Positions 14,801 to 21,524 of a stretch of 23,185 nucleotides of DNA are shown one piece after another. The DNA comes from JAYWAM01 sp043782425 (GTDB lineage: Bacteria > Pseudomonadota > Gammaproteobacteria > Burkholderiales > Usitatibacteraceae). The stretch is from positions 1 to 23,185 of the forward strand of contig JAYWAM010000337.1 in NCBI GenBank assembly GCA_043782425.1, given 5' to 3'. Position 1 is the stretch's first letter. The number at the start of each line of letters is the position of its first letter. A program made the position numbers and the translations under genes. Below the pieces are notes generated by a model. That model was not told the origin of the DNA. It did not search any database and worked only from the letters and a program-made list of their open reading frames with translations.

Positions 14801-15538
14801 ATGAACGAACTGGTAAACCGTCACTACCTGACGTCTCTGTTCGAGCCGCAGTCAGTCGCCATCTTCGGCGCCAGCGAAACTGCCGGTAAAATCGGCGCAG
14901 TGCTGATTTCCAACATGCTCGCTTCCGCATATCGCGGCGCCTTATTCGCGGTTAATCCCAAATACCGCAGTGTGCATGGCGTGCCGTGTTTCGCGTCGAT
15001 AGCTGCGCTGCCGCAGCGCGTTGATCTTGCCGTGGTGGCGACGCCGGCGCATGGCGTGCCTGAGGTGATAGAACAGTGTGGGATGGCCGGCGTACGCGTT
15101 GCGGTGGTGATTACTGCCGGGTTTTTCGAAACCGGCGTCGAAGGCGCAAAACTCGAGCGCCGCATGCTGGATAATGCGCGCCGCCACGGCGTGCGCATAA
15201 TCGGTCCCAATTGCCTCGGCATCTTGCGCCCTTCACTGGGACTGAATGCCACATTTGCGCGCAACACCGCGCTGCCCGGATCGCTGGGACTGATTTCGCA
15301 ATCCGGCGCCGTCTGCTCGGCGATGTTGGATTGGGCCAAACCCAATGGCATTGGATTTTCCAGTGTTGTTTCGCTCGGCGGTTCCAGCGATATTGATTTT
15401 GGCGAGATCATTGATTACCTTGCCTACGATCAGCACACCGGGCACATCCTTCTTTATATCGAGGGAATCCGCGATGCGCGCGGCGTTTCCTCAGCAGCCT
15501 GCGCGCGACCGCGCGCGTTAAGCCCATCATCCTCATGA
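14801..15538 (+). CDS. Pat-type acyl-CoA synthetase/acetyltransferase, N-terminal fragment before a frameshift
   Basis: The 245-residue open frame covers the CoA-binding domain (residues about 10-110, with SVAIFGASETAGKIG and VDLAVVATPAHGVPEVIEQC) and the start of the succinyl-CoA-ligase-like domain (IIGPNCLGILRP, GLISQSGAVCSAMLDWA) of an ADP-forming acyl-CoA synthetase. From about residue 228 the frame is wrong: the last 18 residues (GVSSAACARPRALSPSSS) do not resemble the family, while the +1 frame reads RFLSSLRATARVKPIILM, which does. The natural continuation is therefore the next reading frame. The protein would be a fragment unless the shift is a sequencing error or is bypassed. The start at 14801 fits the family N-terminus. 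Confidence 0.75.
   Translation: MNELVNRHYLTSLFEPQSVAIFGASETAGKIGAVLISNMLASAYRGALFAVNPKYRSVHGVPCFASIAALPQRVDLAVVATPAHGVPEVIEQCGMAGVRVAVVITAGFFETGVEGAKLERRMLDNARRHGVRIIGPNCLGILRPSLGLNATFARNTALPGSLGLISQSGAVCSAMLDWAKPNGIGFSSVVSLGGSSDIDFGEIIDYLAYDQHTGHILLYIEGIRDARGVSSAACARPRALSPSSS
15473..15486 (+). other. Frameshift site in the Pat-like gene
   Basis: Around GATGCGCGCGGCGT the reading frame breaks. Adding one base within the GC alternation (GCGCGCGG) would give D-A-R-R-F-L and restore a continuous frame through 14801-17493, about 897 residues, close to E. coli PatZ (886). A one-base loss in such a tract can be a real mutation, a sequencing error, or rarely a programmed event. Confidence 0.8.
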
Positions 15539-17493
15539 AAGTGGGTCGGCACCCGGCCGGCTCACGCGCCGCGATTTCTCATACCGGCGCTATGGTGGGA
15601 TCCGACGATGTGTTCGATGCAGTGGTCAGGCGCGCCGGTGTAGTGCGTGTCACTTCTATCATGGAGCTGTTCGCCGCAGCGCAGGCGCTTTCCCTGCACG
15701 TGCACCCGCGCGCGGCGCGACTCGCGGTGATTACCAATGGCGGAGGCCCAGGAGTTATGGCCGCAGATCGTGCGGCAGATTTGGGCCTTGAACTCGCCGA
15801 ATTGTCATTGGCGACGACCGAGGCGCTGGGCAAGGCATTGCCAGCGAACTGGTCACATGGAAATCCAATCGATCTTATTGGCGATGCCGACAGCGAGCGC
15901 TATCGCGCGGCCATATCCGCCTGCCTCGCCGATGACGGCGTGGATGGTGTGCTGACGATACTCACGCCGCAGGCCATGACCGATGCGGATGATGTGGCGC
16001 GCGCCGTGGTAGCGGCGGCGAAGGGAACGCCAAAACCGTTGATCGCGTGCTGGATGGGCGAAGAGAGTGTGGCGCCGGCGCGTAAACTGTTGCAGGACGC
16101 GGGCATAGCGACGTTTCGCTCACCCGATCCTGCGGTTGAAGTTTTCGCGCATATCGCCGCTTTTTACCAGAATCAGCAGTCCCTGATACAAACAGTGGGG
16201 CCTTTGTCACACCAAGCCGTACCGGACCTGGCGGCTGCGCGGCGGCTGATTGAAGCCGCGCTTGCCGAACGGCGCAGCGTGCTTAGCGAGGCGGAGTCAA
16301 AAGCCCTGCTTAGCGCCTTTCATATCCCCGTGGCTAAGGCAGTCATTGCGCGCACTTTTGAAGAAGCGGCGCAGGCTGCTGCCGCAATCGGTTACCCGGT
16401 GGCGATGAAAATATATTCTCCTGACATCAGCCACAAAAGCGACGCCGGCGGGGTGCGACTCAATCTGGCGAACCTGGATGATTTGCGCGAGTCACACCGG
16501 ATTATGCTCGCCGAGGTTGCGCGCAAACGCCCGCAAGCGCGCCTGATGGGGGTGACAATCGAGCCGATGATTACACGCCCTAACCGGCGTGAACTGCTGG
16601 TCGGAGTGGTAAGCGATGCAGTGTTCGGCCCGGCTATCACATTTGGCGCTGGCGGAACCATGGTGGAAGTTCACCATGATCGCAGTGTGGCATTGCCGCC
16701 GCTGAATGCATTTTTGGCACACGACATGATGCGCCGTACACGGATTTTTAAAGCGCTCGGCGCTTTCCGTAACCTGCCGCCTATCGCTATGCCCGCGCTC
16801 GAAGCCGTGCTGCTCAGAGTGTCCGAGATGGTGTGCGAGTTGCCGTGGATAGAGGAACTCGACATTAACCCGCTGCTTGCTGACGAAAACGGAGTCATCG
16901 CTCTTGACGCGCGTATCGCTATTCGCAAACTTGCACCGTTGCGCAGCCGCTATGCCCATATGGCGATACACCCTTACCCGGCGGATCTTGTCGAGGAATG
17001 GCGCGCGCCAGATGGCAGCGTGGTCACCTTGCGCCCGATTCGGCCCGAGGATGCGCAAATCGAGCAGGAATTCGTTAAAGGCCTGTCAGCAGAAAGCCGC
17101 TATTCCCGCTTCATGAATACCTTACGCGAGCTGACTCCTGCTGCACTGATACGTTTTACGCAGATTGACTATGACCGGGAGATGGCGCTTATCGCCGTGC
17201 AGAACCAGGATGGACGCGAGGAGGAAATCGCGGTCGCGCGCTATATCGCCAATCCCGATGGGGACACCTGCGAATACGCCATAGTCGTTGCCAATGCATG
17301 GCAGGGCAAAGGACTGGGACGGCGCCTCCTGGAAATGATTATCAAGGTGGCGCATGCGCGCGGATTCAAGGCGCTTACCGGCTATGTGCTTGCCTCAAAT
17401 GCTTCAATGCTGGCGCTGTGCGAAACGCTGGGATTTAAGATAGGCGCAGACAGCGCAGACGCAAAGACCCGGCAAGTTACGCTAACACTGTAG
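15535..17493 (+). CDS. Pat-type acyl-CoA synthetase/acetyltransferase, C-terminal part with ATP-grasp and GNAT domains
   Basis: The 652-residue frame begins at an ATG overlapping the previous stop (ATGA). Conserved sequence continues upstream in this frame to about 15484, so the ATG is probably not the native start. It holds the rest of the ligase domain (SHTGAMVGSDDVFDAV), an ATP-grasp domain (about 240-450, with GYPVAMKIYSPDISHKSDAG and ELDINPLL) and a GNAT acetyltransferase domain at about 485-640 (TLRPIRPEDA; acetyl-CoA loop AWQGKGLGRRLLE). Full-length relatives (Pat/PatZ) acetylate lysines such as that of acetyl-CoA synthetase, linking acetyl-CoA level to enzyme activity. This part could still be translated separately and retain GNAT activity. 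Confidence 0.78.
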   Translation: MKVGRHPAGSRAAISHTGAMVGSDDVFDAVVRRAGVVRVTSIMELFAAAQALSLHVHPRAARLAVITNGGGPGVMAADRAADLGLELAELSLATTEALGKALPANWSHGNPIDLIGDADSERYRAAISACLADDGVDGVLTILTPQAMTDADDVARAVVAAAKGTPKPLIACWMGEESVAPARKLLQDAGIATFRSPDPAVEVFAHIAAFYQNQQSLIQTVGPLSHQAVPDLAAARRLIEAALAERRSVLSEAESKALLSAFHIPVAKAVIARTFEEAAQAAAAIGYPVAMKIYSPDISHKSDAGGVRLNLANLDDLRESHRIMLAEVARKRPQARLMGVTIEPMITRPNRRELLVGVVSDAVFGPAITFGAGGTMVEVHHDRSVALPPLNAFLAHDMMRRTRIFKALGAFRNLPPIAMPALEAVLLRVSEMVCELPWIEELDINPLLADENGVIALDARIAIRKLAPLRSRYAHMAIHPYPADLVEEWRAPDGSVVTLRPIRPEDAQIEQEFVKGLSAESRYSRFMNTLRELTPAALIRFTQIDYDREMALIAVQNQDGREEEIAVARYIANPDGDTCEYAIVVANAWQGKGLGRRLLEMIIKVAHARGFKALTGYVLASNASMLALCETLGFKIGADSADAKTRQVTLTL

Positions 17494-17540
17494 TGAAATT
17501 CGCTGGCGCGCCTGTCATGCTGTGCCGAACCGGCCTGCTT

Positions 17541-17579
17541 TATAGGAATTTTCCGAAGCCCCTGACGGAGCCTCCTATA
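17541..17579. repeat. Two-step inverted repeat upstream of the response regulator gene
   Basis: TATAGGA (17541-17547) and TCCTATA (17573-17579) are perfect inverted copies. Inside them, TCCG and CGGA can form a second stem around AAGCCCCTGA. No U-tract follows, so it is not a standard terminator. It lies between the Pat-like gene and the receiver gene (142-base gap) and could be a regulator binding site or leader structure. Confidence 0.35.
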
Positions 17580-17635
17580 ACAAGTTTAAGCATTGACCGA
17601 TATTCTTGCCCTTCATGCGCTGCGAAACTGCGGCT

Positions 17636-18070
17636 ATGGAAAACCCACACAAATCCGCCGCAACGCTAAGAGTCTACGTGGTGGAGGATTCCCCGCAAAT
17701 CCGCGAGCGCCTGGAACGCATGATTTCCGCCGTGCCGCGCCTTGAAGTTGTCGGATCGGCTGACAACCCGGCGGCGGCGGTAGCTGACATCGAAACGCTT
17801 CAACCCGATGCCCTTGTCGTTGATATTCAGATCATCGGCGGCAGCGGGCTCGATGTATTGTCGCGTGTACGTCGGCGCCAGCCCGGCATCCGCTCGATCG
17901 TATTGACCAACTTCTCGTCGAGCCAGCATCGCAAGGCTGCGCAGGATGCGGGTAGTAACTATTTTCTCGACAAGACCAATGAATTCTCACAAGTCACGCC
18001 GATTTTGCAGCAATGGCGTGATGCCAAGTCCGCGCCGTCTTCCTCGACGCCTTTTACCGGCAATACGTAG
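17636..18070 (+). CDS. Receiver-only (single-domain) response regulator
   Basis: The 144-residue product is one receiver domain with no output domain. The acidic pocket (E17, D18 in VVEDSPQIR), the phosphorylatable aspartate D63 (ALVVDIQI), the switch threonine T91 (IVLTNFSS) and lysine K113 (FLDKTNEF) are all present. It should act by protein contact or as part of a phosphorelay. The start is uncertain: ATG 17636 gives a normal N-terminus, while ATG 17615 and TTG 17606 would lengthen it by 7 or 10 residues, and none has a strong ribosome binding site. The Crp/Fnr gene starts nine bases after its stop, so the two are almost surely co-transcribed. Confidence 0.85.
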   Translation: MENPHKSAATLRVYVVEDSPQIRERLERMISAVPRLEVVGSADNPAAAVADIETLQPDALVVDIQIIGGSGLDVLSRVRRRQPGIRSIVLTNFSSSQHRKAAQDAGSNYFLDKTNEFSQVTPILQQWRDAKSAPSSSTPFTGNT

Positions 18071-18079
18071 GAGTCCAAT

Positions 18080-18991
18080 ATGGCCAGCTCAACCGCCTAT
18101 ACAAACGACGTGACAACGATGAACCACTATCTGCCGCCGCTCGAGTGCGATGTCGATCTGGGAAACCCTGGCGCTACCCATTCCACACTGAGCGAAGTTG
18201 CCCAGCTCCTGCGCGTTCCGTTTCGGGATCAGGCAGAGAGCGACTATGTGTTTCAGCGCCGCCGTATCAAATCCGGACACGCGCTGTTCATCGCCGGTCA
18301 GAGCTTTGAAGCGGTGTTTCTGGTCAGAAGCGGTTTTTTCAAGACCTTCATGGTTGACGAGACGGGAAACGAACAAGTATTGAGCTTTCCAATGAAAGCG
18401 GACCTGCTCGGGCTCGATGGCATCTACAGTGATCACTACGTTTCGCAAACGGTAGCACTCTGCGATTGCGAAGTGATCACCATACCGTTTGAAATTCTGG
18501 CGGATCTGGGGAATAAGTCGCCTGAACTCAAATACGCCATTTACCGCTTCATGAGCCGCGAACTCGGTCGCGAGCATGCGGTTATGACTTTGCTCGGAAC
18601 TTTGGGCGCCGAGGCGCGCGTGGCGCGTTTTCTGGTGATGCTGTCGGAGCGCTTTGCCGCGCTGGGTTTTTCGCCTAACCGCTTTAATCTGCGCATGACG
18701 CGACAGGAAATCGGCAGCTACCTTGGGCTGACGCTGGAAACGGTAAGTCGTGCATTCTCCAGCCTGCATGCAGCCGGACTGATTAAGGTCGAGCAAAAAT
18801 CTGTCGAGATCATGTCGCTTGACAAGCTGCGTACGATAGAAAGATTGCCCGGACCTGCCGCCGCCAGGTCTACCAAGCATGTCAGCGCTAAAAACGGCGC
18901 AATTTTAATCGCATCACAGGTGACACGTTCCCGCGAGAATTTAGCCGCGCCACTCATTAAGTCAGTGAAGATTCCCTTGAGAGCGATGTGA
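18080..18991 (+). CDS. Crp/Fnr-family transcriptional regulator with FNR-type recognition helix
   Basis: The 303-residue protein has an N-terminal cyclic-nucleotide-binding-like sensor domain (about 55-165), a dimerisation helix and a winged helix-turn-helix (about 205-240: MTRQEIGSYLGLTLETVSRAF). E220, S223 and R224 reproduce the E-x-x-S-R pattern by which FNR reads TTGAT half-sites. The four cysteines that hold the FNR [4Fe-4S] cluster are not reproduced: the chain has only C23, C128 and C130. A tail of about 50 residues (255-303) exceeds the usual length. The ATG follows TAGGAG at good spacing. It is a candidate regulator of the TTGAT-N4-ATCAA sites in this window, but a canonical FNR elsewhere in the genome could be responsible. 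Confidence 0.9.
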   Translation: MASSTAYTNDVTTMNHYLPPLECDVDLGNPGATHSTLSEVAQLLRVPFRDQAESDYVFQRRRIKSGHALFIAGQSFEAVFLVRSGFFKTFMVDETGNEQVLSFPMKADLLGLDGIYSDHYVSQTVALCDCEVITIPFEILADLGNKSPELKYAIYRFMSRELGREHAVMTLLGTLGAEARVARFLVMLSERFAALGFSPNRFNLRMTRQEIGSYLGLTLETVSRAFSSLHAAGLIKVEQKSVEIMSLDKLRTIERLPGPAAARSTKHVSAKNGAILIASQVTRSRENLAAPLIKSVKIPLRAM

Positions 18992-19049
18992 TCGGTTTGA
19001 TGACCATGCAGTCACGCTATCATATGCATTCATCAACAGAGTCAGCAAG

Positions 19050-19439
19050 TTACAGCGTAGGCTTAGTTCCAGGCTCAAACATCTTTTCATATTGCCTCTG
19101 ACAGGATTCACAACGTATCGCCGCCGGTGCGGCGATCAGGCGTTCATAGCGAATCCCGTTTCCGCATTCACGGCACACACCATAATCACCCGTCTTAATA
19201 CGTATTTTTGCTTCATCAATGTCACGTAGCTCACGGATATCGCGTGACACATTGGCGTTGCCGAGGTCAGCGAGCAGGTCTGCAACTGCTTCGTCAGCGC
19301 GATCCGTGACACTACCCGCAAGACTTGCATAGTCGCTGTTTGCTGCAAGCTCTTCGCGAATTTCCGCTTGCAGCACCACTTCACGGTCAGCAAGTATTTT
19401 CGCCAGATGTGAGATTTGCTTTTCAGCGAGTTTTGTCAT
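19050..19439 (-). CDS. DksA/TraR-family zinc-finger protein
   Basis: The 129-residue protein has an N-terminal helical region and a C4 zinc finger with C89, C92, C110 and C113 (VCRECGNG and RCESCQRQYE). Between them lies the DksA-type acidic tip motif D-x-x-D-x-A (D46, D49, A51 in TDRADEA). DksA-family proteins enter the RNA polymerase secondary channel and modify promoter response, with or without ppGpp. It is shorter than E. coli DksA (151), fitting the DksA-like/TraR group. A perfect FNR-type site lies 58 bases upstream of its ATG. It is convergent with the Crp/Fnr gene. Confidence 0.9.
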   Translation of the reverse strand: MTKLAEKQISHLAKILADREVVLQAEIREELAANSDYASLAGSVTDRADEAVADLLADLGNANVSRDIRELRDIDEAKIRIKTGDYGVCRECGNGIRYERLIAAPAAIRCESCQRQYEKMFEPGTKPTL

Positions 19440-19490
19440 GCTTCGTCGCGCTCATACCTCATGAGGCTACTCATCCATGCGCATCTCACT

Positions 19491-19504
19491 TTGATTAAAA
19501 TCAA
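19491..19504 (-). promoter_or_regulatory. FNR-type site upstream of the dksA-like gene
   Basis: TTGATTAAAATCAA is a perfect match to TTGAT-N4-ATCAA, centred at 19497.5 and 58 bases from the dksA-like ATG (19439). At -41.5 it would place the start near 19456, leaving a leader of about 17 bases. The hexamer at the expected -10 (TAGCCT) is weak, 3 of 6. A perfect 10-base palindrome, CCTCATGAGG, sits at 19457-19466 next to the implied start. The other neighbour on this side is the end of the response regulator gene, so the dksA-like gene is the only plausible target. Confidence 0.6.
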
Positions 19505-19576
19505 AAAAACCGCAATGGAGTCGTCGCAAATTGGATTGATTCCATGAAACACGCGTAATCCGCTTGCGGGAGGGGA

Positions 19577-19591
19577 CAGGCTCATAGCCTG
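19577..19591 (-). terminator. Hairpin after the sensor kinase/response regulator operon
   Basis: A perfect 6-bp stem (CAGGCT/AGCCTG) with a 3-base loop lies 12 bases beyond the response regulator stop codon. No U-tract follows on the minus strand, so termination would be weak or factor-dependent. Confidence 0.3.
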
Positions 19592-19603
19592 GTATGACTG
19601 TCG

Positions 19604-20263
19604 TTAATCTGCTTCGCGCGGTTCTACGGACTCGTCGCAAAGCCGGTGCTTGATCGCATAGCGCACCAGGTCCGCAGTGCCTTGCATTTGCATTTTCTCA
19701 AGAATGCGCGTTTTGTGGGTGCTGACCGTCTTAACGCTCAAATGTAGCTTCTGCGCAATGTCAGAAACACTAGTGCCGGCAACGATACAACGAAATACTT
19801 CAAACTCCCGGTCGGAAAGAAGCAAATGCGGGTCCTTGCTGTTGGACGACTTATCGGCAAAGGCTAAGCGCTCCATGACGGAGGCGCTCACGTAGTGCCC
19901 CCCACGCGCGACCTTGCGCGTCGCCTCGACCAGTTGCGAAGCGACGCTTTCCTTGGTGAGATAACCCGAGGCGCCAGCGCGCACCACTCTGACAGCATAC
20001 TGCTCCTCGGCGTGCATGGTGAGCACCAAGATAGACAGCTTAGGGTGCTCTGCCTTGATCTGACGAATCAACTCGACGCCGCTACGCCCCGGCATCGACA
20101 TGTCGAGAATGATGATGTCGAAATCGGCGCGGCGAAGCTGTTCCATAGCTTCGATGCCGTTCGCCGCTTCGCCGCACACCTCCAGATCATCGGTTTTGGC
20201 GAGAATCTGCTTGATTCCTTCGCGCATAATGCTGTGGTCATCGGCCAGCAATACTCGTGTCAT
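19604..20263 (-). CDS. NarL/FixJ-family response regulator
   Basis: The 219-residue protein has an N-terminal receiver (about 1-120) with the acidic pair D8, D9, phosphorylatable D54 (IIILDMSMPG), switch threonine in VLTMHAEE and lysine in GYLTKES. A C-terminal LuxR-type helix-turn-helix (about 147-210: LSDREFEVFRCIVAGTSVSD and LSVKTVSTHKTRIL) follows. It is a DNA-binding activator or repressor controlled by phosphorylation. It starts three bases after the kinase gene stop, so the two form an operon and a cognate pair. Targets cannot be inferred from sequence. Confidence 0.93.
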   Translation of the reverse strand: MTRVLLADDHSIMREGIKQILAKTDDLEVCGEAANGIEAMEQLRRADFDIIILDMSMPGRSGVELIRQIKAEHPKLSILVLTMHAEEQYAVRVVRAGASGYLTKESVASQLVEATRKVARGGHYVSASVMERLAFADKSSNSKDPHLLLSDREFEVFRCIVAGTSVSDIAQKLHLSVKTVSTHKTRILEKMQMQGTADLVRYAIKHRLCDESVEPREAD

Positions 20264-20266
20264 GGT

Positions 20267-21385
20267 TCATTCTCCGCCGGACGGCTGCACAAGTGGAACT
20301 GCGATATGGATAGTAGTGCCCACGCCGGGACAACCAGTGAACGTGATTTCTCCGCCGAGAAGATGGCTGCGTTCTTTCATACCGATTAGGCCGAACGATT
20401 TCCCTTTTTTTTGATTTTCAACAGAAATGCCTATGCCATTATCACTAATTTCCATTATGAATCTGCCTGCCTTCTGACGGATTGAGACGGTGACGCACGT
20501 AGCACGAGCATGGCGCGCAACATTGGTTAACGCCTCCTGAAGCATTCTAAATACCGATGCTGCAGCACTGCTTTCGAGTTCATTATCGGTATGGTCTATG
20601 TTCAGTTGCATGTCGATTGAATAACGCCGGGAAAAATCTTCGGTCAACCATTCGATCGCCGCTATCAGCCCGAGGTCATCGAGCATTATCGGGCGCAGAT
20701 CAGCGGAGATGCGCCTTACGGAGGCGACAGCTGTGTCAACAAGCGCGTTGATGGTGGCGATCTTGCCGTCAATCTGCGGCGATCTTTTTTCAAGCAGGGA
20801 CTTCAGCTCCGAAAGATCCATTTTGAGCGCTGTTAACTGCTGGCCCAGATCATCGTGCAGTTCACGTGCAATGCGATTTTTTTCTTCCTCGCGATTGGCT
20901 TGAATATTCGCCGAAAGCTCTCGCAACTGGCGGTTCGATTCTGCCAGCTCCCGTTCCGCTTTCAGGCGCAAAGTAATGTCTCGCAGGATGACGGTAAAGA
21001 ACTTGCGGCCGTTGTGCAGCGAATGTGAAATTGAAGCTTCGATGGGAAACTCCTCACCGTTCGGCCGCATCCCGAAGATCGGCCGCTGCCTTCCCATCTC
21101 GCGCTCAGAAACACCAGTCTTGCCAAAGCGGCTGACATGATGGTGGTGCCCGCCCTGAAAGCGCTGCGGCATCAGTTGCAATAGCGGAGTGCCGAGGACA
21201 TTCTCTGCTTTTCTAGTAAAGATTTTTTCGGCTGCGTGGTTGAACAAGACGATGTTCTGCGCGTCATCGATGGTAATAATTGCGTCGGTTGCGGAGCGCA
21301 CGATTGCGGAGAGATGTGCTTCGCTTTTACGCAGGTTTTCTTCCGTCAGGCCACGCTTGGATTCGCTTTGCGCTTCAGTCGTCAT
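20267..21385 (-). CDS. Soluble PAS-domain sensor histidine kinase (HisKA_3 type)
   Basis: The 372-residue kinase has one PAS domain (about 23-140), a coiled-coil linker (about 138-172), a HisKA_3 dimerisation domain with phosphoacceptor H177 (ARELHDDLGQQL), and a HATPase_c domain with N-box QEALTNVARHA (283-293), G1 DNGIGI (315-320) and G2 GLIGM. No transmembrane segment is visible, so it should sense a cytoplasmic signal. The PAS domain contains a run of four histidines (80-83), which may be structural. No heme-PAS (FixL) signature can be confirmed by eye. It pairs with the NarL-type regulator immediately downstream. It is divergent from the ABC transporter gene. Confidence 0.92.
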   Translation of the reverse strand: MTTEAQSESKRGLTEENLRKSEAHLSAIVRSATDAIITIDDAQNIVLFNHAAEKIFTRKAENVLGTPLLQLMPQRFQGGHHHHVSRFGKTGVSEREMGRQRPIFGMRPNGEEFPIEASISHSLHNGRKFFTVILRDITLRLKAERELAESNRQLRELSANIQANREEEKNRIARELHDDLGQQLTALKMDLSELKSLLEKRSPQIDGKIATINALVDTAVASVRRISADLRPIMLDDLGLIAAIEWLTEDFSRRYSIDMQLNIDHTDNELESSAAASVFRMLQEALTNVARHARATCVTVSIRQKAGRFIMEISDNGIGISVENQKKGKSFGLIGMKERSHLLGGEITFTGCPGVGTTIHIAVPLVQPSGGE

Positions 21386-21524
21386 TGCACTTGGGTTTCC
21401 TTAAGGGGGAATATTTTTGTATTATAGGTTCTTGAGCCGCGTTGTGCGAAGGGCAAAAAAGGAAAAGAAGAAAGCTTGCCTCCCGTTGGCTATAGCAAGC
21501 TACACTAACGGCTCAGTGTTACGT

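Noticed and set aside
18089..18880. 263-residue minus-strand open frame opposite the Crp/Fnr gene
   Set aside because: It shows no domain, and the plus strand encodes an unambiguous regulator.
18997..19010. TTGATGACCATGCA after the Crp/Fnr gene as an FNR-type site
   Set aside because: It has two mismatches in the second half-site and lies between convergent genes, where no promoter is expected.
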